64,000 nucleotides of DNA, taken from an uncultured Chitinophagaceae bacterium (GTDB lineage Bacteria; Bacteroidota; Bacteroidia; Chitinophagales; Chitinophagaceae). The stretch covers positions 186,001 to 250,000 of the forward strand of contig CALMYJ010000003.1 in assembly GCA_937873715.1 (NCBI GenBank). The letters are read 5' to 3'. Made by a program: the position numbers and the translations under genes. The notes below the pieces were generated by a model, which saw only the letters and a list, made by a program, of their open reading frames with translations, searched no databases and had not been told where the DNA came from. Positions 27,807-34,961 of the stretch are shown one piece after another (positions within the stretch are counted from its first letter, which is position 1; each line of letters starts with the position of its first letter).

Positions 27807-30260
27807 TTACCTTCTCAAATTCAAAATCACATTTGAAATAATTGCCAGCGAGGATACCACTACCGACCATTCGCCAAGCGTTATCCTCGATTTGTTTTTC
27901 TCTGATTTGGGAGGTACAAATATTTCCGACCGGGATACCACTTCGGGATAGCTGTTAAAAAACAGGAAATGCTTTACCTTTTTGGCTTTGCCATCCGGGT
28001 ATATTACCAATGCGCCACGCTTACGGGCCACCTGGGTATAGCTGCCCGATTTTTGAATATAGTATTTCATACTCTCCCCTTTTTTAAAAGGGATGATGGT
28101 GGGAAAGTATACTTCGCCGCTTACTTTTACCAGGTTGGTATTACGCTCCACGATAAGGATATCCCCGTCTTCCAGCAGCATATTTTCCGATTCGTTGGGC
28201 GAATGCAGGGCCTTGTACAGGTCAATACTGATGAGGTCGTACTCTTTATTGATTTCTTCCCGGATGCGTTCGCTGCTGTCGAGGCTGTCCTGGTCTATAT
28301 TCAACAGTTTCGAAAAAACCCTTTTTCGTTCCTCAACCGATTGGGTACGCCTGGCCAGTCGCTTTATCACAATAGCCGTAGTATCGGCATTGGCTGTAAA
28401 GCCGCCGGCACGTATAATAATATCACTGATTTTGTCGCCGCTCATTTTAAGGGTATACCGGCCGGGGTTTATCACCATCCCGTCTACAAATACGGTGCGC
28501 TGGTTGGTATAGCCCGCCTGCTGCCGGATATTGATGGCATCAAAAGGATTAAGCACCACATCTTTAAAATGCACTGTATCACTCAGGTCTACCATAATAA
28601 TTTCTGTTTGCACATGGTTAAGCTGGGTGAGTTTGATATTTTCTATCCGGCGGGATATTTCGATATTTTTCATATCGGCACCTTCGGTAAAGCCACCCGC
28701 CATCAGTATCACATCCCTCAGGGTAATATTATCGGCCCAGCGGTAAGTGCCTGGTTTTTTAATTAAGCCATCTACCGAAATCATGTTTTTGGTGGTAAGT
28801 TCAAAAATGGAATAAATGGTAATACTATCGCTGCGGCGCAGGGGTATTTGCAGCAGCCCGTTCATAATTGAGTCTACATCAAAAGCAAGTTGTACGGGGG
28901 TGCGGTCTGTGTTAAGCCTGCTGATGCTGCCTCTTTTGGTATATACATCTTCTTTTACACCGCCGGCTTTTTCTATCAGTTGTTTTAGGGTAAGGTTGCT
29001 GGTTAGTTCATACTCTCCCGGCCGCATTACAGCGCCTTTTATGGTGAGCAGGTTTTCGTATCGGTCTAATATTTTACCGGCGTGAATAGAGTCACCGGAT
29101 TGGGGCTGGTAACTGTTGAACTCATTTTTGTGCAGGTCTTTAATTTTTCTTTCCTGGTCGCTCACCTGGTACACAGTAACATTGCCCTTATAGGCATCAT
29201 CTGTAAAGCCGCCGCTTAGCTGCAGCAGTTTATCAAATGTTTCTCCCTCTATCATTTCGTATTTACCCTTATGCCTGATATGGCCATCCAGTATTACCCT
29301 TGCGGCATAATAGGGTATCCTTACCACATCGCCTTCCTGCAGGAGCACATTATCTTTCTGATCGCCTTTCAATAAAAAATTATACAGGTCGGCCACCCGT
29401 TTTACTTCGTTACCCCTTATCAGTTCAATTTTGCGGTAGCTGCCCAGGTCGGTGGGGCCGCCACATAAATACAGTACATTAAATAGTGTGGTAAGGGAAG
29501 AAACGGTGTAAGTGCCGGGTTTTTTTGCTTCGCCGATAACGGTTACCCGTATGCTGCGAATTTTACCGAGCGACACCTGCACCCGGGTTTGCCCGCTGCT
29601 GATAGCCCGGTAAATGGTGGAGGCCAGCTTGTTTTTTATCCTGGATGAAGCCTGTTCAATACTCAGCCCGTTTACAAAAAGCGGGCCTACCTGTGGGATA
29701 TAAATATTGCCTTCGGCGTTTACCGTAAGGTTATACGTACGTTCGCTATAGCCAAATATATTCACTACAAGCTCATCATCGGGGCCAAGTATGTACCCTG
29801 CAGGGGTGGCTATCCGCAGGTTGGGTTCAAATACCAGGCTGCTCTGGTCGAACAATTCGGAGCCAAAAACACTTAAATCTGTCTTTACCTTTTTAACCGG
29901 CACGGTAAAAGCCTCTTTATCAAAGTTGCGCCCCTCAGGCGCCTGGGATTTATTACTGATGTTTTTATCTTTCTGTAACTGGTCTTTGGTATTGATGCCC
30001 AATTTTGTAAATCGTTCTTTTAACCGGGCTATTTCGCTTTCGGGCAGGTCTTTTTCACGCAGGATGCTGTACATGTTTTCTTCTGTAATGCCGCTTTCGC
30101 TGGCTTTTACAAAATAGTTTTTGATATCACTGTCGGGAATTTCATCTACTTTAACCGTGGAAAGGTCGGGCAGTGCCAGTAAATTTACCTGTGCCTCACA
30201 CACTACCCCAATACACGAAAAAACTACTCCAAAAAAGAAGGCCCTGATGTTCAGATTCAT
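27807..30260 (-). CDS. SLBB-domain polysaccharide export protein (Wza-like)
   Basis: This 817-residue outer-membrane or periplasmic exporter is first in the locus. It has a signal peptide ending near CEAQ, then a region with acidic helices. The Poly_export domain (YILGPDDELVVNIFGYSERT) follows, with the first SLBB at VTVIGEAKKPGTYTVSSLTT. Several more SLBB repeats follow, each with the KPGTYRW or NPGRYTLK type core. It ends in a hydrophobic helix and basic tail (SSLAIISNVILNLRR), as in Bacteroidota members, which are about twice the size of E. coli Wza. It forms the export channel with the Wzz protein encoded next. Confidence 0.92.
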   Translation of the reverse strand: MNLNIRAFFFGVVFSCIGVVCEAQVNLLALPDLSTVKVDEIPDSDIKNYFVKASESGITEENMYSILREKDLPESEIARLKERFTKLGINTKDQLQKDKNISNKSQAPEGRNFDKEAFTVPVKKVKTDLSVFGSELFDQSSLVFEPNLRIATPAGYILGPDDELVVNIFGYSERTYNLTVNAEGNIYIPQVGPLFVNGLSIEQASSRIKNKLASTIYRAISSGQTRVQVSLGKIRSIRVTVIGEAKKPGTYTVSSLTTLFNVLYLCGGPTDLGSYRKIELIRGNEVKRVADLYNFLLKGDQKDNVLLQEGDVVRIPYYAARVILDGHIRHKGKYEMIEGETFDKLLQLSGGFTDDAYKGNVTVYQVSDQERKIKDLHKNEFNSYQPQSGDSIHAGKILDRYENLLTIKGAVMRPGEYELTSNLTLKQLIEKAGGVKEDVYTKRGSISRLNTDRTPVQLAFDVDSIMNGLLQIPLRRSDSITIYSIFELTTKNMISVDGLIKKPGTYRWADNITLRDVILMAGGFTEGADMKNIEISRRIENIKLTQLNHVQTEIIMVDLSDTVHFKDVVLNPFDAINIRQQAGYTNQRTVFVDGMVINPGRYTLKMSGDKISDIIIRAGGFTANADTTAIVIKRLARRTQSVEERKRVFSKLLNIDQDSLDSSERIREEINKEYDLISIDLYKALHSPNESENMLLEDGDILIVERNTNLVKVSGEVYFPTIIPFKKGESMKYYIQKSGSYTQVARKRGALVIYPDGKAKKVKHFLFFNSYPEVVSRSEIFVPPKSEKNKSRITLGEWSVVVSSLAIISNVILNLRR

Positions 30261-30484
30261 AAACTAAAAAATAATTATACGGTGCAGGCTTGTCGGTTTG
30301 CTGAAAAAATACCTGTTAGGAAAGGTACAATTATACTATAGGCAGCAGAGTTTTGTTCGGGACGAAGGTAATGAAATATCATAATCTTTAAAAAAAAGAA
30401 ACACTGGCAACTGTAGCCCACCGGGTTCGTTTTCATTAATTTATTTGTAGTTTGCGGCAGCAAAAAACACAAGCATAATACGGC

Positions 30485-31450
30485 ATGTTTACTGTATCTA
30501 CCAGGCAATGGAAAGGAACCGATATGATTCTCCTCAGCGACATGTCGTCTAAAACCCATGCCGAAATCATTCCTTCCTGTGGTGCCATTCTTCATGCTTT
30601 TAGCGTGGCTTACAAAGGGGGTATGCTTAATGTGATTGAGCAGCACGACAGCCCCGACGATTTTAAAAAAAATGTAGGTGCAAAGGGCTTTAAAAGCTGC
30701 AAGCTTTCTCCCTTTGTATGCCGGGTAAAAAAAGGGCAGTACCGCTTTGGCAACGGCAAATACACGGTTACAAAATTTATGCTGGATGGCAATGCCATCC
30801 ACGGGCTGATATATGATGCCCCATTTACCGTAAAATATACCTATGCCGATGAGGAACATGCCGGCGTGGCACTTGAATACCAGTACCGGGGCGAAGAAAA
30901 AGGGTACCCTTTTCACTTTGACTGTGTAATTACCTACCACCTTAAAAAGAATAATGAATTAATTATCTCTACCGATATTTTTAATAAAGAAGCAGAAGAG
31001 CTGATACCCGTGCAGGATGGCTGGCATCCTTATTTTACATTTGGCGGAAAGATTGACGACCTGCTGCTGGAATTAAAAAGTAGCGAAAAAATTGAGTTCG
31101 ACCGTAAAATGATCCCTACGGGCAAAAAAACACCCTTTGATGAATATGCTACTGCAAAGCCAATCGGCAACACTTTTTTTGACGACTGCTTTGTATTAAA
31201 AGCTCCGGGAAGGGCATCCAACCAACCCTCCTGTATATTGAGGGATGCGGATAAAAAAATCCAGGTAGAAATAAGGCCCGACAAAAACTATCCATACCTG
31301 CAATTATACACACCACCCCACCGGCAAAGTATTGCCATTGAAAACCTGAGTGGCGCTCCAGACGGATTTAATAATGCAATGGGTGTGGTGGTGCTGCCGC
31401 CAGATGCCAACAAAATTTTTACAACCACCTACAAGGTAGTATTGCTGTAA
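30485..31450 (+). CDS. Aldose 1-epimerase family protein
   Basis: This 321-residue member of the galactose mutarotase superfamily interconverts alpha and beta anomers of a hexose or related sugar. Signature parts are the Gly/Ala-rich opening with CGAILHAF, the middle TYADEEHAGVALEYQYRGEE, and QDGWHPYFTFGG with the catalytic-type His. The late LQLYTPPHRQSIAIENLSG contains the acidic residue used as base. No signal peptide is seen. It is divergent from the Wza-like gene with 224 bases between. Its exact sugar is unknown. Confidence 0.87.
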   Translation: MFTVSTRQWKGTDMILLSDMSSKTHAEIIPSCGAILHAFSVAYKGGMLNVIEQHDSPDDFKKNVGAKGFKSCKLSPFVCRVKKGQYRFGNGKYTVTKFMLDGNAIHGLIYDAPFTVKYTYADEEHAGVALEYQYRGEEKGYPFHFDCVITYHLKKNNELIISTDIFNKEAEELIPVQDGWHPYFTFGGKIDDLLLELKSSEKIEFDRKMIPTGKKTPFDEYATAKPIGNTFFDDCFVLKAPGRASNQPSCILRDADKKIQVEIRPDKNYPYLQLYTPPHRQSIAIENLSGAPDGFNNAMGVVVLPPDANKIFTTTYKVVLL

Positions 31451-31494
31451 CAAAAACTTAAGGCTGGTAGTTGGCTGCCTTTGCATTGCAGCAC

Positions 31495-32871
31495 TTAGGT
31501 CTTATACCTTTCCTTCCACATCTGGTTAAAGGTTTTAGGGCTAAAGTTGAGGTCGGAGCGGTTTTTTTTCCAGTCTTTAAACAATCCGTTCACCACTTTA
31601 TTTTTAATACTGCCATTGCCCATATTCATCAGCCTGCGGTTGAGGCTGGCTAATTTCCACAGCTTCCAGGCCATTTGTTCGCCAAGGCTGCTGCTGCCTT
31701 CCACTACGGACTGATGGCGGTTGTGCAGTAATAATTCATGCAGGTTAATTTTTACAGCACATACTTCGGTGCAATTACCACAAAGAGAGGAAGCATAACT
31801 CAGGTGCTTATATTCCGGCATGCCTTTTAAATGTGGCGTAATAATACTGCCAATGGGGCCGCTGTAAGTGGTGCCGTAAGTATGCCCGCCAATATTTTTA
31901 TACACCGGGCAGGCATTAAGGCAGGCGCCACAGCGAATGCAGTACAGGCTTTCCCTTTGTACCGGGTTGCCAATGATATTGGTGCGGCCATTATCGAGCA
32001 GGATTACATACATGTCATCAGGTCCATCTGCCTCGCCGGCTTGCCTCGGGCCGGTAACGATGGTATTGTACACCGTTATTTTTTGCCCGGTGCCAAAGGT
32101 GGAAAGCAGGGGCCAGAACAGGGCTAGATCTGTTACCGACGGAATTACTTTTTCGATGCCCACAATTACAATATGTGTTTTGGGAAAAGCACAACTCAGG
32201 CGGGCATTGCCCTCATTTTCGGTAATGGCTATGCCGCCAATATCACTGATGATGAAGTTGGCACCGGTTACACCCACCTGCGCCTGCACATATTTTTCAC
32301 GGAGTATTTCTCTTGCTTTAAGGGTTAGTTCTTGTGGTGTAAGGCTGGCAGGGGTGCCCAGTTTGTGGTTAAAAAGGCGGGCCACATCTTCCTTGCTTTT
32401 GTGCATGGCCGGGGTTACAATATGGTAGGGTGGTTCACCATCTAACTGCTGTATATATTCGCCCAGGTCGGTTTCCACACTTTCAATGCCATGTTGCTCC
32501 AATGCTTCATTCAGCTTAATTTCTTCGGTGGCCATGCTTTTGCTTTTTACCACCTGCCGGCATTTTTTAGCTTTGCATATTTCCAGTATGGCTTCAATAG
32601 CCTGTGTAGCATCTTCGGCCCATATTACTTTACCGCCCCGTTGGGTAAATTTTTGCTCAAACTGTTCTAACTGTTTATCCAGCGTTTCAATAGCGTGCCA
32701 CTTGATATTCTTGGCCTGCTCTCTTGCCAGGTGTGTATCGGTAAACTGGGCTTTACCTTCCGGCACTTTGGAGTTGTACTTACCAATATTAAAATTGATG
32801 GTGCGCCGGTGGTTAAGGTCGGCAGCTTTAATGGTGCTTTTGGCAATAAAGGTTTGGGAGGATTCAGACAT
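31495..32871 (-). CDS. LutB/LldF-type lactate-oxidation iron-sulfur protein
   Basis: This 458-residue protein is like LutB of the LutABC L-lactate oxidation complex. The N-terminal part (about 60-300) is the LUD domain. It is followed by two 4Fe-4S clusters: Cys311, Cys314, Cys317 and Cys321 in CIRCGACLNACP, and Cys364, Cys367 and Cys371 in the CGNCTEVC segment. Usual partners LutA and LutC are not in this window. It lies 54 bases after a Kbl-like gene on the same strand, possibly co-transcribed. Confidence 0.9.
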   Translation of the reverse strand: MSESSQTFIAKSTIKAADLNHRRTINFNIGKYNSKVPEGKAQFTDTHLAREQAKNIKWHAIETLDKQLEQFEQKFTQRGGKVIWAEDATQAIEAILEICKAKKCRQVVKSKSMATEEIKLNEALEQHGIESVETDLGEYIQQLDGEPPYHIVTPAMHKSKEDVARLFNHKLGTPASLTPQELTLKAREILREKYVQAQVGVTGANFIISDIGGIAITENEGNARLSCAFPKTHIVIVGIEKVIPSVTDLALFWPLLSTFGTGQKITVYNTIVTGPRQAGEADGPDDMYVILLDNGRTNIIGNPVQRESLYCIRCGACLNACPVYKNIGGHTYGTTYSGPIGSIITPHLKGMPEYKHLSYASSLCGNCTEVCAVKINLHELLLHNRHQSVVEGSSSLGEQMAWKLWKLASLNRRLMNMGNGSIKNKVVNGLFKDWKKNRSDLNFSPKTFNQMWKERYKT

Positions 32872-32925
32872 GCACTGCCGTTTTGTAATGATTAGATTGG
32901 TTAAAATTAAAGCAGTACCTGCAGA

Positions 32926-34113
32926 TTATTGTATCACCCCCATTTCGCTGCCCACTTTGGTAAATGCCGCAATGGCTTTATCTAAATGATATTTTTCGTG
33001 GGCAGCGCTCAATTGTACCCTTATCCTGGCCTGCCCCTTAGGCACCACCGGAAAGAAGAAACCAATTACATAAATACCCTCATCCAGCAACCTGGCGGCA
33101 AACTGCTGCGCCACCACAGCATCATACAGCATGATGGGCACTATCGGGTGTTCGCCGGGTTTTATATCAAAACCGGCTTCCGTCATTTTACTGCGAAAGT
33201 ATTTGGTGTTAAATTCCAGCTTATCTCTTAACTCGGTAGTTTCACTCAGCATATCCAGCACCGCAATGCTGGCACCTACAATAGATGGTGCCAGGGTGTT
33301 AGAGAAAAGATAAGGCCTGCTTTTTTGCCGCAGCATTTCAATGATTGCTTTGCGGCCACTGGTAAATCCACCGCTGGCGCCGCCTAAAGCTTTACCAAGG
33401 GTGCCGGTAATAATATCTATCCTGCCCATTACACCCCGGTATTCGTGTGTGCCCCTGCCCGTTTTGCCCAAAAACCCTGAAGAATGACATTCATCTATCA
33501 TCACAATAGCATCATACTGATCGGCCAAATCACAAATTTTATCCAACTGGGCAATAGTGCCATCCATGCTAAAAGCGCCATCGGTTACAATAATACGGCT
33601 GCGCAGGTGGGCAGCTTCTTTCAACTTCTGCTCCAGATCTTCCATATTATTATGCTCGTACCGGTAACGCTGTGCCTTACACAGCCTAACCCCATCAATA
33701 ATACTGGCATGGTTGAGTGCATCGGATATTATGGCATCCTGCTCATTAAAGAGTGGTTCAAACACACCGCCATTGGCATCAAAAGCAGCAGCATACAGTA
33801 TCGTATCTTCTGTGCCCAAATAAGCAGCAATCTTTTTTTCCAGCTCTTTATGTATATCCTGCGTACCGCAGATGAAGCGTACACTGCTCATGCCAAATCC
33901 CCTGTGGTCAATATATTTTTTAGCAGCTTCCAATACTTTGGGGTGAGATGACAGGCCGAGATAATTATTAGCACAAAAATTTAGTACGGTAGTGCCATTT
34001 ACAATGATTTCGGCACCCTGCGGACTGGCAATAACCCTCTCCTTTTTCAGCAAACCGGCAGTTTCAACCTCCTTGAGTTCCTTACCGATACGTTGCACAA
34101 ATTTTTCGTTCAT
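32926..34113 (-). CDS. kbl: Glycine C-acetyltransferase (2-amino-3-ketobutyrate CoA ligase)
   Basis: This 395-residue alpha-oxoamine synthase uses PLP. The Kbl reaction joins 2-amino-3-oxobutyrate and CoA to give glycine and acetyl-CoA in threonine breakdown. The PLP lysine is Lys241 in TGTLGKALGGASGG. DECHSSGF at 207-214 and NFCANNYLGLSSHP at 45-58 are family hallmarks that favour Kbl over 8-amino-7-oxononanoate synthase. The usual partner threonine dehydrogenase is not seen. Serine palmitoyltransferase, also present in sphingolipid-making Bacteroidota, is a less likely alternative. A -7-like element lies just upstream at 34129-34136. Confidence 0.88.
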   Translation of the reverse strand: MNEKFVQRIGKELKEVETAGLLKKERVIASPQGAEIIVNGTTVLNFCANNYLGLSSHPKVLEAAKKYIDHRGFGMSSVRFICGTQDIHKELEKKIAAYLGTEDTILYAAAFDANGGVFEPLFNEQDAIISDALNHASIIDGVRLCKAQRYRYEHNNMEDLEQKLKEAAHLRSRIIVTDGAFSMDGTIAQLDKICDLADQYDAIVMIDECHSSGFLGKTGRGTHEYRGVMGRIDIITGTLGKALGGASGGFTSGRKAIIEMLRQKSRPYLFSNTLAPSIVGASIAVLDMLSETTELRDKLEFNTKYFRSKMTEAGFDIKPGEHPIVPIMLYDAVVAQQFAARLLDEGIYVIGFFFPVVPKGQARIRVQLSAAHEKYHLDKAIAAFTKVGSEMGVIQ

Positions 34114-34128
34114 AAGCCTTATTTATTA

Positions 34129-34136
34129 CAAATGTA
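34129..34136 (-). promoter_or_regulatory. -7-like element upstream of the Kbl gene
   Basis: On the minus strand this reads TACATTTG, matching TAnnTTTG, 15 bases before the ATG at 34113. No clear -33 TTG is found, so the call is tentative. Confidence 0.35.
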
Positions 34137-34363
34137 GCAACTGTGTATTGTAGTTATATTTTCTGATTAGGCTTGTTTGTAGCAGATTATTTTTACAAAA
34201 AGACCGTCAGACAAAACATTCAGCCGCCACTTATCCATAAAATTTCACCACTCATCAAAGCCCTAATTTTTTTTGGTAAGGCCAAAATCGTCTGAAACAT
34301 AAGCCAGGCATGGTTTTTAGGCTTAATAAGGTTCAATATCACTACCAGCTACTAAAAAATAAA

Positions 34364-34388
34364 TGGTAGTATGTGTTGCATAGTACCA
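34364..34388. promoter_or_regulatory. Candidate PadR operator overlapping the promoter
   Basis: TGGTAGTATG (34364-34373) and CATAGTACCA (34379-34388) are inverted repeats with one mismatch and a 5-base spacer. The -33 TTG of the likely padR promoter lies in the spacer (34376-34378). PadR regulators commonly bind palindromes in their own promoters, so autorepression is a reasonable inference. Confidence 0.55.
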
Positions 34389-34406
34389 AATTATGCTCTA
34401 TGTTTG
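34376..34406 (+). promoter_or_regulatory. Complete Bacteroidota-type promoter for the PadR-PspC operon
   Basis: A -33 TTG (34376-34378) and a -7 TATGTTTG (34399-34406, perfect TAnnTTTG) are separated by 20 bases, as expected for sigma-A promoters of Bacteroidota. Transcription should begin near 34413, giving a leader of about 100 bases before the PadR start. Confidence 0.6.
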
Positions 34407-34438
34407 TGATGTGAAAGTAAATAACGGGTATCAAAGCC

Positions 34439-34468
34439 ATGAAAAACAAAACCCCGGGAATTTACTAA
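34439..34468 (+). other. Nine-codon upstream reading frame 1
   Basis: ATG at 34439 in the context AGCCATGAA is followed by codons for MKNKTPGIY and a TAA. It lies in the predicted transcribed leader of the PadR gene and shares its start context with the genes downstream. Translation is unproven. Confidence 0.3.
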
Positions 34469-34472
34469 CACC

Positions 34473-34486
34473 TAAAGTATAGCCAT
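34473..34486 (+). repeat. Direct repeat copy 1 (TAAAGTATAGCCAT)
   Basis: This 14-base sequence recurs exactly at 34897-34910, so one copy precedes the PadR gene and the other the PspC gene. It may be a leader or regulatory module copied within the operon. Confidence 0.55.
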
Positions 34487-34514
34487 GAATTTTTTTAAAA
34501 CAACGAAGCCATGA
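34485..34514 (+). other. Nine-codon upstream reading frame 2, overlapping the PadR start
   Basis: ATG at 34485 encodes MNFFKTTKP and stops at TGA 34512-34514, which overlaps the PadR ATG (34511-34513) in an ATGA arrangement. This would allow translational coupling of PadR to a leader peptide. It may also be chance in an A+T-rich leader. Confidence 0.35.
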
Positions 34515-34888
34515 ACATTGACAACACAGCCAGCCAGATGCGAAAAGGGGTGCTGGAATTTTGCATCCTGTCGGTAATTAAGCAGGGAGAGGCCTATCCG
34601 TCGGACATTATTGAAAAGATGAAGGGTGCCAACCTGAATATTCTTGAGGGTACGCTTTACCCTCTGCTTACCCGGCTTAAAAATGCAGAATTCCTCACCT
34701 ACCGCTGGGTAGAGAGCAACAGCGGCCCCCCACGCAAATATTTTTCGTTAACCGATAAAGGGGCCGAATTTTATAAGGAACTGGAAGCCACCTGGAACGA
34801 ACTGGCCAACGCAGTAAATACTCTCACCGAAGGAGAGGTGCAGCCTGCAAACGACAGCAATAGTGCAGATAACAACTTCAACCATTAA
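34511..34888 (+). CDS. PadR family transcriptional regulator
   Basis: This 125-residue winged-helix regulator has a PadR core (about 11-90) with the typical ILSVIKQGEAYPSDIIEKM, the recognition region LNILEGTLYPLLTRLKNAEF, and the wing GPPRKYFSLTDKG. The C-terminal helix for dimerisation is short, followed by an Asn/Ser-rich tail. It is followed 73 bases later by a PspC-domain gene, a pairing common in Bacteroidota. It probably controls that gene and itself through the palindrome upstream. The inducing signal is unknown; envelope stress is a reasonable guess. Confidence 0.92.
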   Translation: MNIDNTASQMRKGVLEFCILSVIKQGEAYPSDIIEKMKGANLNILEGTLYPLLTRLKNAEFLTYRWVESNSGPPRKYFSLTDKGAEFYKELEATWNELANAVNTLTEGEVQPANDSNSADNNFNH

Positions 34889-34896
34889 TAACGACT

Positions 34897-34910
34897 TAAA
34901 GTATAGCCAT
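34897..34910 (+). repeat. Direct repeat copy 2 (TAAAGTATAGCCAT)
   Basis: This exact copy of the repeat at 34473-34486 is placed nine bases after the PadR stop and 51 bases before the PspC gene start. Confidence 0.55.
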
Positions 34911-34961
34911 TCTTACCACTTCATGAACACCAACTAACGAAACATTCTAACACATTTAGCC

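Larger units (their letters stand above)
34137..34510. other. Divergent intergenic region between Kbl and PadR genes
   Basis: This gene-free stretch of nearly 400 bases holds no tRNA or ncRNA that I recognise. Its right half carries the promoter and palindrome of the PadR gene (34364-34406), and two 9-codon reading frames (34439-34468 and 34485-34514). It also holds three copies of AGCCATGAA, the last at the PadR start codon. Confidence 0.7.

Noticed and set aside
30275..30940. Minus-strand frame of 221 codons opposite the aldose epimerase.
   Set aside because: It is antisense to a recognisable enzyme, with Cys/Phe-rich low-complexity content and no motif.
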